64,000 bases of DNA from Asanoa ishikariensis (lineage in GTDB: Bacteria; Actinomycetota; Actinomycetes; Mycobacteriales; Micromonosporaceae). The notes beneath the pieces were generated by a model. The model did not search any database. It saw only the letters and a program-made list of their open reading frames with translations, and was not told the origin of the DNA. This document shows positions 28,759 to 37,458 of the stretch, in pieces (within the stretch, counting starts at the first letter, position 1; the number at the start of each line of letters is the position of its first letter). The translations under genes were made by a program, and so were the position numbers. The DNA lies in assembly GCF_900107455.1 (NCBI RefSeq), contig NZ_FNQB01000001.1:682001-746000 (forward strand), given 5' to 3'.

Positions 28759-30294
28759 ATGCAGGACTTCCCGTACCTCTCGGTGCTGACGGGGTTGCCG
28801 CTCCTCGGCGCGCTCGTCGTCTGGTGCCTGCCCAAGGCCAAGCCGGAGCTCGCCAAGGTCGTCGCCCTGGCGTGGTCGCTCGTGGTGTTCGTGCTGTCGG
28901 TCGTCATGTGGGTGGCCTTCAGCGCCGGGGGCGAACGCTTCCAGCTCCGCGAGTCGTACCAGTGGATCCCGACCTGGGACGCCCGGTTCACCTTCGCGGT
29001 CGACGGCATCGCGCTGGTCATGCTGATGCTGATCACGGTGTTGGTGCCGCTGGTGATCCTGGCGTCGTGGCACGACGCCGACAAGAGCCGGCGGAGCATC
29101 CCGACGTACTTCGCGCTGCTGCTCGTCCTCGAGTGCACGATGATCGGCGTCTTCGCGGCCGCCGACGTCTTCCTGTTCTACGTGTTCTTCGAGGTCATGC
29201 TCGTGCCGATGTACTTCCTGATCGGCAGCTTCGGCGGACACCAGCGGCAGTACGCGGCCGTCAAGTTCTTCCTGTACTCGCTGGTCGGCGGCCTGTTCAT
29301 GCTGGCCGCGGTGATCGGCCTCTGGGTGGTCGGCGGGCACACCTTCGACTGGGCGGCGCTGACCAGCAGCGAGTTCGCGACCAACACCGGTCGCTGGCTG
29401 TTCCTGGGCTTCTTCCTCGCTTTCGCGATCAAGGCGCCGTTCTTCCCGTTCCACACCTGGCTGCCGGACGCCGGTGGCGCCGCTCCCGCGGGCGCGGCCG
29501 CACTGCTGGTCGGCGTGCTCGACAAGGTCGGCACGTTCGGCATCCTGCGCTACTGCCTGCCGCTGTTCCCGGAGGCGTCGCGCTGGTTCGCGCCCTGGGC
29601 GATCGCGCTGGCGGTGATCGGCATCATCTACGCCGCACTGCTGGCGATCGGCCAGAACGACCTCAAGCGACTGGTGTCGTACACCTCGATCGCGCACTTC
29701 GGTTTCATCGGTGTGGGCATCTTCGCCTTCACCACCCAGGCCGGCACCGGCGCGGTGCTCTACATGCTCAACCACGGCCTGGCCACCGGCCTGCTGTTCC
29801 TCGTGGTCGGCATGCTGGTCGCCCGTCGCGACTCCTCGAACATCCGCGACTTCGGCGGCGCCGGCAAGCTGGTCCCGGTGCTGGCCGGCGTGCTGTTCTT
29901 CGCCGGTCTGGCCTCGCTGGCCCTGCCCGGCACGGCGCCGTTCGTCTCGGAGTTCCTGGTGCTGATCGGCACCTTCACCGTCAACAAGCCGGTGGCGGTG
30001 ATCGCGACGCTCGGCATCATCCTGGCGGCCGCGTACGTGCTCTGGATGGTGCAGCGGACGACGCAGGGCAACCTGAACCCGGCGCTGCTCGACGAGCCAC
30101 GCATGCGGCGTGACCTGTCGGTGCGGGAGAAGGTCGTGGTCGCACCGCTGATCCTGCTGATCCTGTTCCTCGGCTTCTACCCGAAGCCGGTCACTGACGT
30201 GATCAACCCAGCCGTTCAGGCCACCATGCAAGACGTGGGCAAGTCGGATCCGGCCCCCATCTCCGGCACCACCACGGAGGCAGCAGTCAAATGA
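28759..30294 (+). CDS. nuoM: NADH-quinone oxidoreductase subunit M
   Basis: 511 residues from the ATG at 28759; an ATG at 28744 would overlap nuoL by 13 nt and add five residues. Antiporter-like proton channel with about 14 helices. Diagnostic segments: FYVFFEVMLVPMYFLIG (key Glu), IKAPFFPFHTWLPDAGG, and LNHGLATGLLFLVVGML. It overlaps nuoN by 4 nt. Confidence 0.94.
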   Translation: MQDFPYLSVLTGLPLLGALVVWCLPKAKPELAKVVALAWSLVVFVLSVVMWVAFSAGGERFQLRESYQWIPTWDARFTFAVDGIALVMLMLITVLVPLVILASWHDADKSRRSIPTYFALLLVLECTMIGVFAAADVFLFYVFFEVMLVPMYFLIGSFGGHQRQYAAVKFFLYSLVGGLFMLAAVIGLWVVGGHTFDWAALTSSEFATNTGRWLFLGFFLAFAIKAPFFPFHTWLPDAGGAAPAGAAALLVGVLDKVGTFGILRYCLPLFPEASRWFAPWAIALAVIGIIYAALLAIGQNDLKRLVSYTSIAHFGFIGVGIFAFTTQAGTGAVLYMLNHGLATGLLFLVVGMLVARRDSSNIRDFGGAGKLVPVLAGVLFFAGLASLALPGTAPFVSEFLVLIGTFTVNKPVAVIATLGIILAAAYVLWMVQRTTQGNLNPALLDEPRMRRDLSVREKVVVAPLILLILFLGFYPKPVTDVINPAVQATMQDVGKSDPAPISGTTTEAAVK

Positions 30295-31853
30295 CGATCA
30301 AGTTCCCGGACTTCGACTACGCCGCGATCGCGCCGATCCTCATCGTGTTCGGCGTGGCGGCGATCGGAATCCTCGTCGAGGCGTTCGTACCGAAGCGCGG
30401 TCGCTACCTGACCCAGCTCGTACTGGCGCTGACCGGTCTGGTCGCGGCGCTGATCGTGCTGATCACCCAGGCCGACACCCGCGTGGTGACCGCCGGTCAG
30501 GCGATCGCGATCGACGGCCCGGCGCTGTTCCTGCAGGGCTCGATCATCGTGCTCGCCATCATGTCGGTGCTGCTGATCGGCGAGCGGGCGCTGGAGAAGG
30601 GCGGCCCGTTCGTCGCGCAGGCGGCGATCACGGTGGGCTCCGAGGACGACCGCAAGCAGGCGGCACACGCCGACGGCGCGACCGAGGTCTACCCGCTGGC
30701 CACGTTCGCCATCGGCGGCATGATGCTCTTCGTCTCCGCCAACGACCTGCTGACGATGTTCATCGCGCTCGAGGTGCTCTCGCTGCCGCTGTACCTGATG
30801 TGCGCGCTGGCCCGCCGCCGGCGCCTGGTCAGCCAGGAAGCGGCGCTCAAGTACTTCATGCTCGGCGCGTACGCGTCGGCGTTCTTCCTGTTCGGTGTCG
30901 CGCTGGTCTACGGCTTCACGTCGTCGGTGCAGGCGGCCCCGGGCCGGCAGGCCGGTGGCGTCGACTTCGCCACCATCCACGCCGCGGCGACCGCGTCGCC
31001 GGCCAACCGCGCGCTGCTCTTCGCCGGCCTGGCGATGATCGCGATCGGCCTGCTGTTCAAGGCGGCCGCGGCACCGTTCCACGTGTGGACGCCCGACGTC
31101 TACCAGGGCGCACCGACGCCGGTCACCGGCTTCATGGCCGCCTGCACCAAGGTCGCCGCGTTCGGCGCCCTGCTGCGGGTGCTCTACGTCGCCTTCGACG
31201 GCGCGCGCTGGGACTTCACCCCGGTGCTCGGCGCGATCGCGATCCTGACGATGCTCGTCGGTGCGGTGCTCGCGGTCACGCAGACCGACCTCAAGCGGCT
31301 GCTCGCCTACTCGTCGATCGCCAACGCCGGCTACCTGCTGGTCGGTGTGCTCGCCGGGGTCCGCGAGGGCATCTCCAGCACGATGTTCTACCTGGTGGCC
31401 TACGGCTTCACCGTGATCGCCGCGTTCGCGGTGGTGACCCTGGTGCGCGACGCCGACGGGGAGGCCACCCACCTGTCCCGCTGGGCCGGCCTGGGCCGCC
31501 GTTCGCCGGTGTTCGCCGGCGTCTTCACGTTCATCCTGCTGGCCTTCGCCGGCATCCCGCTCACCAGCGGCTTCATCAGCAAGTTCGCGGTGTTCGGGGC
31601 GGCGTTGGACGGTGGACAGACGTGGCTGGTGATCGCCGGTGTGATCACGAGCATGATCCTCGCGTTCCCGTACCTGCGCGTGGTGGTCATGATGTGGCTC
31701 TCCGAGCCGGGTGAGTCCACCCCGACGATCGCCGTGCCCGGCGCGCTGACCGCCGCGGCGCTGGTGATCGGCGTGGCGGCGACCCTGGTGCTCGGTGTGG
31801 CGCCGGCACCGCTGCTCAATCTGTCGGACACCGCTGCGCAGTTCATCCGATAA
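30291..31853 (+). CDS. nuoN: NADH-quinone oxidoreductase subunit N
   Basis: 520 residues, the third antiporter-like subunit and last gene of the operon. Diagnostic segments: LEVLSLPLYLMCALARR, FKAAAAPFHVWTPDVYQGAPTPVTGFM and KRLLAYSSIANAGYLLVG. A terminator begins 12 nt after the stop. The fourteen nuo genes run without significant gaps, consistent with one transcript of about 15.7 kb. Confidence 0.95.
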   Translation: MTIKFPDFDYAAIAPILIVFGVAAIGILVEAFVPKRGRYLTQLVLALTGLVAALIVLITQADTRVVTAGQAIAIDGPALFLQGSIIVLAIMSVLLIGERALEKGGPFVAQAAITVGSEDDRKQAAHADGATEVYPLATFAIGGMMLFVSANDLLTMFIALEVLSLPLYLMCALARRRRLVSQEAALKYFMLGAYASAFFLFGVALVYGFTSSVQAAPGRQAGGVDFATIHAAATASPANRALLFAGLAMIAIGLLFKAAAAPFHVWTPDVYQGAPTPVTGFMAACTKVAAFGALLRVLYVAFDGARWDFTPVLGAIAILTMLVGAVLAVTQTDLKRLLAYSSIANAGYLLVGVLAGVREGISSTMFYLVAYGFTVIAAFAVVTLVRDADGEATHLSRWAGLGRRSPVFAGVFTFILLAFAGIPLTSGFISKFAVFGAALDGGQTWLVIAGVITSMILAFPYLRVVVMMWLSEPGESTPTIAVPGALTAAALVIGVAATLVLGVAPAPLLNLSDTAAQFIR

Positions 31854-31864
31854 TCCCGTTTCAT

Positions 31865-31920
31865 CGAATGGGGGTCGCTTTCGCGGCCCCCATTCGGCGT
31901 TTCCGGCTTTTTTCGCCGGC
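31865..31920 (+). terminator. Intrinsic terminator after nuoN
   Basis: Arms 31865-31878 and 3183-31896 pair over 14 bp with one G-T pair around a TTTC loop (second arm 31883-31896). A run of six T follows from about 31908, inside a second short CCGGC/GCCGG hairpin. It marks the end of the nuo operon. Confidence 0.85.
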
Positions 31921-31967
31921 CACGCTGGGTACCTCCGCGCGCTGAGTCGATTTCGCGGTGTGGCATC

Positions 31968-32996
31968 GTGGGTTACGTGGTGAGGGGGGCTGAAGAGCTG
32001 ACGTCGATCGGGGTCGACTTCGTCGATCCGGAGGTCGAAGCGTCGGCGCGTGCGGTCCTGGCCGCGGTCGAAGACGAGTTGCGCACGTGCGTGACGAGTG
32101 CCGATCCGATGGTCACGGAAGCGGCGCGGCATCTCGTCGAGGCAGGCGGCAAGCGGTTCCGTCCGCTGCTGGTCGCGCTCGGCGCGCAGTTCGGAGACCC
32201 GACGGCGCCGATGGTGGTGCCGGCCGCGGTGGTGATGGAGCTGACCCACCTGGCGACGCTCTACCACGACGACGTGATGGACGAGGCGCCCGTGCGGCGC
32301 GGCGTGCGCAGCGCGAACTCGCGGTGGACCAACTCGGTGGCCATCCTGGTGGGCGACTACCTGTTCGCCCGGGCCGCGGATCTCGCCGCCGACCTCGGCA
32401 CCGAGGCCGTCCGGCTGCAGGCGCGCACGTTCGCGCGGCTGGTGCACGGCCAGATCGCCGAGACCGTCGGGCCGCGGTCCGGTATGGACCCGGTCGCGCA
32501 CTACCTCGACGTCCTCGCGGAGAAGACCGGCTCGCTGATCGCCACCTCGGCCCGGTTCGGCGGCATGTTCGGCGGTGCTGGTCCGGAGGCGACCGAGGCG
32601 CTGGGCCGCTACGGCGAGAAGATGGGCATCGCGTTCCAGCTCTCCGACGACCTGCTCGACATCGCGTCCGAGTCGGAGCAGAGCGGCAAGACGCCCGGCA
32701 CCGACCTGCGCGAGGGCGTGCCGACCCTGCCGGTGTTGTTCGCGCTGGCCTCCGACGACGCTTCCCCGGCGGCGATCCGCCTGCGGGAGATCCTCGCCGC
32801 CGGCCCGGTCACCGACGACGCCCTGCATGCCGAGGCGCTGTTCCTGCTGCGCGAGTCGACCGCGATGAAGCAGGCGCGTGAGACGGTGCGGAGCTATGCC
32901 GAGGAGGCGCGGGAACGGCTCGCTCCGTTGCCCAACAACGCGACCCGGGCGGCTCTGGAGTCGCTTTGTGACTTCATCGCCGACCGTACGGGCTGA
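31968..32996 (+). CDS. Trans-polyprenyl diphosphate synthase (menaquinone side chain)
   Basis: 342 residues from GTG at 31968; a GTG at 31977 or 31980 is possible. Family of all-trans isoprenyl diphosphate synthases. First Asp-rich motif DDVMD (in LYHDDVMDEAPVRRG) and second DDLLD (in FQLSDDLLDIASES) are both intact, with GGKRFRPLLV upstream. Small residues rather than Phe/Tyr before the first DDxxD suggest a long product such as hepta- to nonaprenyl diphosphate, but chain length cannot be fixed from sequence. Position directly after nuo and near menG supports a role in menaquinone side-chain supply. Confidence 0.9.
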   Translation: MGYVVRGAEELTSIGVDFVDPEVEASARAVLAAVEDELRTCVTSADPMVTEAARHLVEAGGKRFRPLLVALGAQFGDPTAPMVVPAAVVMELTHLATLYHDDVMDEAPVRRGVRSANSRWTNSVAILVGDYLFARAADLAADLGTEAVRLQARTFARLVHGQIAETVGPRSGMDPVAHYLDVLAEKTGSLIATSARFGGMFGGAGPEATEALGRYGEKMGIAFQLSDDLLDIASESEQSGKTPGTDLREGVPTLPVLFALASDDASPAAIRLREILAAGPVTDDALHAEALFLLRESTAMKQARETVRSYAEEARERLAPLPNNATRAALESLCDFIADRTG

Positions 32997-32999
32997 GGC

Positions 33000-33120
33000 G
33001 GTCTGGATCTCGGTCTCGGCTCGGTCCCTGGTCGCTCTTGGCTCGCTCTCGGCGCGGTCTCTGGTTGGTCTCGGCTCGCTCTCGGCTCGCTCTTGGCTCG
33101 CTCTTGATCTCGGGCGGCTG
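33000..33120. repeat. Degenerate short tandem repeat, intergenic
   Basis: Variants of TCGGCTCGCTCT and TTGGCTCGCTCT recur several times with interspersed GGTCTCTGG-like units, all pyrimidine-rich on the plus strand. The stretch follows the stop of the polyprenyl synthase. Unit length varies and there are no unique spacers, so it is not a CRISPR array. No coding or terminator signal is seen in it. Confidence 0.6.
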
Positions 33121-33279
33121 ATCTTGTTTGCTTGGTCAGGTCGCTGACACTACCGGGCGGATGAACGCCACGTATCGGGCGCATCGACGCTCCGTGTCGA
33201 TAAATTTGGCGTTCTCGATACCAACAGGCATTTCGCGGACCGGAGCTTTTTCATATGGTGTAAGCCCCGGCCCGCGGAG

Positions 33280-34080
33280 GTGGGTGTGCGCGACCCTCTG
33301 GCAGAACCATCGGACCTGATCCGCAGCGTCTCTCGCGCCCTACGCGTGCTGGAAGCGGTGGGTCGGGCTCCGAAGGGGCTCACCGTCAAACAGGTCGCGC
33401 GCCGGTGCGAGCTCACCGTCGCGACGACCTACCACCTGGTGCGGACGCTGGCCTACGAGGGCTACGTCATCCGCCGGGAGGACGGCACCTACATCGTCGG
33501 GCTCGAGGTCGCCGATCGCTACCGCGAGCTCGTGGCGGCGTTCCGTGGGCCACCCGCGGTCGGTGACGCGCTGCGCAAGGCGGCCGTCGACACCGGCTAC
33601 AGCCATTTTCTCGGCCGCTTCGTCGGCGGACAGGTCGCCATCACCGCGTCAGCGGAGGGCCCGCGGTCACCGTACCTGGAGGAAATGGTCCCCGGATTCG
33701 ACGAGGGAGCGCACGCGACGGCGTTGGGGAAGGCCCTGCTGGCCACACTGACGCCCGATCAGCGGTTCCGTTACCTCCGGGAATACGGGATGCGGCCGTT
33801 CACCCAGCAGACGCTGACGACGACCGAGTCGTTCGAGAGCGACCTGGCCGCCGGCGAGCGCCGCGGCATGCACCTCGAAATGGGGCAATACCGACCCGGC
33901 GTGGCCTGCGCGGCGGTGATCGTCTCGCCCGACCGCGACATGGAACGCCGGGTCGTCCTCGCCTGCGCGTTGCCGGCGGCCGAGATGATGACGTCGGCCC
34001 GCGTGGTCCGGGCGAAGCTGTTGGCGGTAGCCCGGACGGTCTCTGACGCATTGGGTGCACCAGACAACGGAAATGGCTGA
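33280..34080 (+). CDS. IclR-family transcriptional regulator
   Basis: 266 residues from GTG. Winged-helix HTH at about residues 12-70 (LRVLEAVGRAPKGLTVKQVA, CELTVATTYHLVRTL), followed by the IclR effector domain (HATALGKALLATL is a typical pocket segment). IclR proteins usually sense small organic ligands and control nearby catabolic genes, yet no such operon is adjacent; the sigma factor gene follows on the same strand at 34101. Target and ligand are unknown. Confidence 0.9.
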   Translation: MGVRDPLAEPSDLIRSVSRALRVLEAVGRAPKGLTVKQVARRCELTVATTYHLVRTLAYEGYVIRREDGTYIVGLEVADRYRELVAAFRGPPAVGDALRKAAVDTGYSHFLGRFVGGQVAITASAEGPRSPYLEEMVPGFDEGAHATALGKALLATLTPDQRFRYLREYGMRPFTQQTLTTTESFESDLAAGERRGMHLEMGQYRPGVACAAVIVSPDRDMERRVVLACALPAAEMMTSARVVRAKLLAVARTVSDALGAPDNGNG

Positions 34081-34100
34081 ACCGCTGCCGCCTGCCGTAC

Positions 34101-34655
34101 GTGCACTGGAATGGAAACAGACCAGGGGAGGCCGGGAGCTTGGCCGACGACGACGCTGAGCTGCTGCGCGCGCTCAACGAAGAGCACGGTGACGCACTCT
34201 TCGCGCATGCGCTGCGGTTGGTGAGCGGCGACCGGCAACGGGCCGAAGACCTGGTGCAGGAGACGATGCTGCGAGCCTGGCGCCATCCGGAGGCGCTCGA
34301 CCCGGAGCGCGGCTCCGTGCGGGCGTGGCTCTTCACGACCGCACGACACCTCGCCATCGACGCGTGGCGCCGGCGGACGTCGCGGGTCGGCGAGGTGGTC
34401 ACCGACGACCTGCCCGAGCCGCCGCCCGAGGTCGACGAGGCCGACCGGGCGGTCGAGGCGTGGACGGTCGCGGAGGCGTTGGGCCGTTTGTCGCCCGCGC
34501 ATCGCGACGTCATCGTCGAATGTTTCTACCAAGGACGCTCGGTCGCCGAGGCGGCCGTCCGGCTGGGCGTGCCACCAGGCACGGTCAAGTCGCGCACGCA
34601 TTACGCGCTGCGCTCGTTGCGCCTCGTACTGGCGGAGATGGGGGTGACTCAGTGA
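34101..34655 (+). CDS. ECF sigma factor
   Basis: 184 residues from GTG 34101; a TTG at 34140 (171 residues) is preceded by GGGAG and may be the true start. Sigma region 2 is seen in GDRQRAEDLVQETMLRAWRH, and region 4 with its helix-turn-helix in SVAEAAVRLGVPPGTVKSR. There is no region 1 or 3, as in ECF factors. Its stop overlaps the GTG of a zinc-finger anti-sigma gene by 4 nt, so it is probably held inactive at the membrane until an envelope or redox signal; the signal is unknown. It resembles SigL-type pairs. Confidence 0.9.
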   Translation: MHWNGNRPGEAGSLADDDAELLRALNEEHGDALFAHALRLVSGDRQRAEDLVQETMLRAWRHPEALDPERGSVRAWLFTTARHLAIDAWRRRTSRVGEVVTDDLPEPPPEVDEADRAVEAWTVAEALGRLSPAHRDVIVECFYQGRSVAEAAVRLGVPPGTVKSRTHYALRSLRLVLAEMGVTQ

Positions 34656-35377
34656 CGAACTGCCCGCACGCGCTCGACGACGGCGCCTACGTTCTGGGTG
34701 CCCTGTCGCCGAGCGAACGCGCCGAGTACGAACGGCACCTCGCCGGCTGCCCGGCGTGCCGGGAGGCGGTCGCGGAGATCGCCGTGCTGCCCGGCCTGCT
34801 CGGGCGGCTGGCCGACCCGGACCACCTGGACCTGTCGGCGGTGGCGCCCCCGCCGGACCGGCTGCCCGCGTTGCTGACCCGGGTCGGCGACGAGCGGCGG
34901 AGCGCGCTCAAGCTGCGCCGCCGTCGGCGCGTGGGCGCGGTGCTGGTCGCCGCCGGGCTCGCCGCCGTTGTCGGGGTCGGAGTCGCGGGTGTCGACGCCG
35001 GTTGGTTCGGTGGTCGCTCAAGCGCCGGGTCCTTCACCGCCCGGGGCACGCAGATCACCGGCAAGCTGGTCGCGATGCAGCCCGTGGGCAACACGGTGCC
35101 GGTCACCGCGGAGATCGGCATCAACGGCACCAAGTGGGGCACCGAGATCAGCATGCGGTGCACGTACAAGGCCGGCGGGGACAGCTCGAAGTCGTGGACG
35201 TTCCGGCTCGTGGCGCACGGCGCCGACGGGGCCAAGGAGCAGGTCGGCTCGTGGGTGGCCGCGGCCGGCGAGACGGTCGAGATGAACGGTGCCACCCGGT
35301 TCACCGGGCGTGAGCTGGTGCGGTTGGAGCTGACCCGATACGACGGGACGGCGCTGCTGTCGTACGACGTGCCCTAG
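34652..35377 (+). CDS. Membrane anti-sigma factor with zinc-finger (zf-HC2) domain
   Basis: 241 residues from GTG. The N-terminal domain has HALDDGAYVLG and HLAGCPACREAV, the HxxxCxxC zinc-binding motif of ZAS anti-sigma factors. One membrane helix follows (about residues 91-111, after RRRRR). The extracytoplasmic C-terminal domain of about 125 residues is of the RskA/anti-sigma-K type. Overlap with the sigma gene supports a cognate pair. Confidence 0.88.
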   Translation: MTNCPHALDDGAYVLGALSPSERAEYERHLAGCPACREAVAEIAVLPGLLGRLADPDHLDLSAVAPPPDRLPALLTRVGDERRSALKLRRRRRVGAVLVAAGLAAVVGVGVAGVDAGWFGGRSSAGSFTARGTQITGKLVAMQPVGNTVPVTAEIGINGTKWGTEISMRCTYKAGGDSSKSWTFRLVAHGADGAKEQVGSWVAAAGETVEMNGATRFTGRELVRLELTRYDGTALLSYDVP

Positions 35378-35391
35378 CTCGCGCTTGTGTC

Positions 35392-36315
35392 CTAGCTCGT
35401 GGCTTTCGCTAGCTCTAGTCGGGCGTTTCGGTTGGCGCGGGCGGTGCGTCGTGCCGTGCGGAGGCCGTCGGCGGTGAAGACGATCAGGGCGAGCCAGACG
35501 AGCGCGAAGCCGGCGAGCCGGGCTGGTGGCATCGGTTCGTGGTACAGGAAGACGCCGAGGGCGAGCTGGAGGATCGGCGTCAGGTACTGCAGGATGCCGA
35601 GCGCGGTCAGCGGGATCCGGTTGGCGGCGCCGGCGAAGAAGAGCAGCGGGATGGCGGTCACCGCGCCGGCCAGCACCAGCAGGATCGTGATGTGCGCGTC
35701 GTCGCCGAAGGTGCTGTGCGGAGTGCTGGTCAGGTAGAGCAGGTAGGCCAGGCACGGCAGCGCGAGGACGCCGGACTCGACGAGGAGCCCTTCCGCCGCC
35801 GCCAGCTTGAGTCGCTTCTTCACCAGGCCGTAGCCGCCGAAACTGACCGCCAGCGTGAGCGCGATGTAGGGAAGCCGCCCGTAGTCGATCGTGAGCACCG
35901 CGACGGCGCCGGCACCGATGCCGACCGCGAGCCATTGCAGCGGCCGCAGCCGTTCCCGCAGCACGGTGACGCCGAGGACGACGGTGACCAGCGGGTTGAT
36001 GAAGTAGCCGAGCGCGGTCTCGACCACGCGGTCGCTGTTGACGCCGTAGATGTACATCCACCAGTTGACCGCGAGCAGCATGGCGGCGAACGCGATCGCG
36101 GCGACGGCGCGGGGTCGCTTGAGCAGAGCGAGCAGTTGTTTCCCGCGTCGCAGGGCCAGCAGGATCAACGCGACCAGGACCACCGACCAGACCACTCGGT
36201 GGGCGAGGATCTCGACGGAGCCGGCTTGGTGTAGCTGCTTGATGTAGATCGGCATGAACCCCCAGAGGAGGTACGCGCCGAGGCCGAACAGGTATCCCTT
36301 GCGCAGTTCGGTCAT
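35392..36315 (-). CDS. rarD: RarD-like EamA-family transporter
   Basis: 307 residues with about ten membrane helices. The opening KGYLFGLGAYLLWGFMPIY and EILAHRVVWS are typical of RarD, a drug/metabolite-superfamily permease named for a chloramphenicol-sensitivity phenotype. NWWMYIYGVNSDRVVETALGYFINPL matches the second EamA half. Substrate is unknown. Its ATG overlaps the stop of the upstream GNAT gene by 4 nt, so both are one transcription unit. Confidence 0.88.
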   Translation of the reverse strand: MTELRKGYLFGLGAYLLWGFMPIYIKQLHQAGSVEILAHRVVWSVVLVALILLALRRGKQLLALLKRPRAVAAIAFAAMLLAVNWWMYIYGVNSDRVVETALGYFINPLVTVVLGVTVLRERLRPLQWLAVGIGAGAVAVLTIDYGRLPYIALTLAVSFGGYGLVKKRLKLAAAEGLLVESGVLALPCLAYLLYLTSTPHSTFGDDAHITILLVLAGAVTAIPLLFFAGAANRIPLTALGILQYLTPILQLALGVFLYHEPMPPARLAGFALVWLALIVFTADGLRTARRTARANRNARLELAKATS

Positions 36316-36935
36316 GGGGTGTTCCGCCGGTCGATCTCCATCCAGCGGTCCGGGCGGGCGACCGGCTCGAACCCGGCCTTGGCGTAGACGCCGTGCGCGT
36401 CCATCGTCGCCAGGATGATCCGGAGCACGCCGATGTCGGCGAGCAGGTCACGGGCGGTCTCGGCGAGCCAGGTGCCCAGGCCGTGCCCGCGTTCGGCCGG
36501 GTCGACGTAGACGTCGCACAACCACCCGAAGGTGGCCTGGTCGGTGACGACCCGGGCGAAGGCGACCTGGGCGTCTTCGCGGTAGACGCCGAGGACTACG
36601 GAGTGCGCGAGGGAGCGCTCGACGATGTCGCGGGGGCGGTTCGCGGCCCAGTAGGAGTCGGTCGAGAGCCAGCGGAAGACCCGGTCGACGTCGATCCGGC
36701 TGGGGTCGGACGAGAGCAGGTGCGCGCCCCGAACCTCGTGCCAGATCGGAATCCCGCCGCTGTCGGCTTCGGCTTCCGTGCCCGGTCGTGCTGCCTCCGT
36801 GCCCGGCCGTGCTGCCTCCGTGCCCGGTCGTGCGGCCTCCGTGCCCGGTCGTGCGGCGTCCAGGGTGGGCGGCGTCGTTCGGACCGGGCTCGTGCCGTCG
36901 GCCGTGCGCGCGCTGTCCCTGGTGGTCGTATCCAC
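36312..36935 (-). CDS. GNAT-family N-acetyltransferase with repetitive N-terminus
   Basis: 207 residues. The acetyltransferase core (about 68-207) contains VYVDPAERGHGLGTWL, the acetyl-CoA pyrophosphate loop (Q/RxxGxG/A) and AKAGFEPVARPDRWMEI. The N-terminal 65 residues carry four exact ARPGTEA-type heptads from a 21-bp repeat and are probably disordered; an internal start is conceivable but none has a clear ribosome-binding site. Substrate is unknown. It is coupled to the RarD-like gene. Confidence 0.83.
   Translation of the reverse strand: MDTTTRDSARTADGTSPVRTTPPTLDAARPGTEAARPGTEAARPGTEAARPGTEAEADSGGIPIWHEVRGAHLLSSDPSRIDVDRVFRWLSTDSYWAANRPRDIVERSLAHSVVLGVYREDAQVAFARVVTDQATFGWLCDVYVDPAERGHGLGTWLAETARDLLADIGVLRIILATMDAHGVYAKAGFEPVARPDRWMEIDRRNTP
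36775..36858. repeat. 21-bp tandem repeat, four copies, inside the GNAT gene
   Basis: Four consecutive 21-bp units starting at 36775, 36796, 36817 and 36838 differ at a few positions. On the coding (minus) strand they encode (ARPGTEA)4, in frame. Confidence 0.9.
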
Positions 36936-36948
36936 ACAGCCGACGTTA

Positions 36949-36975
36949 GCCCGCGACCGATTGACGGTCGCGGGC
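36949..36975 (-). terminator. Hairpin downstream of the holin-like gene
   Basis: An 11-bp perfect stem (36949-36959 with 36965-36975) surrounds a 5-nt loop. A second stem of seven GC pairs lies near 36990-37010. They follow the minus-strand holin-like gene, but no U tract is evident, so termination may be Rho-dependent or weak. Confidence 0.5.
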
Positions 36976-37031
36976 CAATGCCGTGCTCGCGGCCCTGTGC
37001 GGGGCCGCTTTCTTCGCTTTTGCCGGTGGGA

Positions 37032-37427
37032 TCAGTCCCGATCGAAGATCAGGCCCAGCACCCAGGTGACGAGGCTCACGAACAGCGCGCCCAGCACCGC
37101 CGCGGGCCAGAAGCTCTCGACGTCGAACGGCAGGTCGACCTGCTCGGCGATCCACCCTGTCAGCAGGAACAGCAACGCGTTGACGACGATGGCGATCAGC
37201 CCGAGGGTCAGGATGTAAAGCCCGCACCCGAGCGTCTTGATGATCGGCTGCAGCACGGCGTTGACCACACCGAAGATCACCGCGACCAGGATGACGGTCA
37301 GCACCACCTGGCCGGTGGAGTCGGTGTCCAGCGTGATGCCGGGAATGATCAGAGTCGCCAGCCAGAACGCGAACGCCGTGGCCAGCAGTCTGACAAGAAC
37401 ACCCTTCATGAAACCCATGCGCGGCAT
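37032..37427 (-). CDS. Small four-helix membrane protein, holin-4-like (YvlD family)
   Basis: 131 residues from the ATG at 37427; ATGs at 37418 and 37409 give near-equal proteins and no ribosome-binding site decides. Four hydrophobic segments fill the protein, with VLVRLLATAFAFWLATLI, NAVLQPIIK and ILTLGLIAIVVNALLFLL matching the phage-holin-4/DUF360 family. The name comes from distant similarity; chromosomal members are not lysis genes, and no phage genes are near. It follows eccE by 31 nt, perhaps in the same transcript. Confidence 0.8.
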   Translation of the reverse strand: MPRMGFMKGVLVRLLATAFAFWLATLIIPGITLDTDSTGQVVLTVILVAVIFGVVNAVLQPIIKTLGCGLYILTLGLIAIVVNALLFLLTGWIAEQVDLPFDVESFWPAAVLGALFVSLVTWVLGLIFDRD

Positions 37428-37458
37428 AGTGCCATGGAGATCGCCACTAGTCGCCCCC

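Noticed and set aside
33000-33120. CRISPR array
   Set aside because: Units are irregular and contiguous, with no constant repeat and no unique spacers.
37032-37427. Prophage remnant based on the holin-like protein
   Set aside because: The family is a common chromosomal membrane protein and no other phage gene is near.
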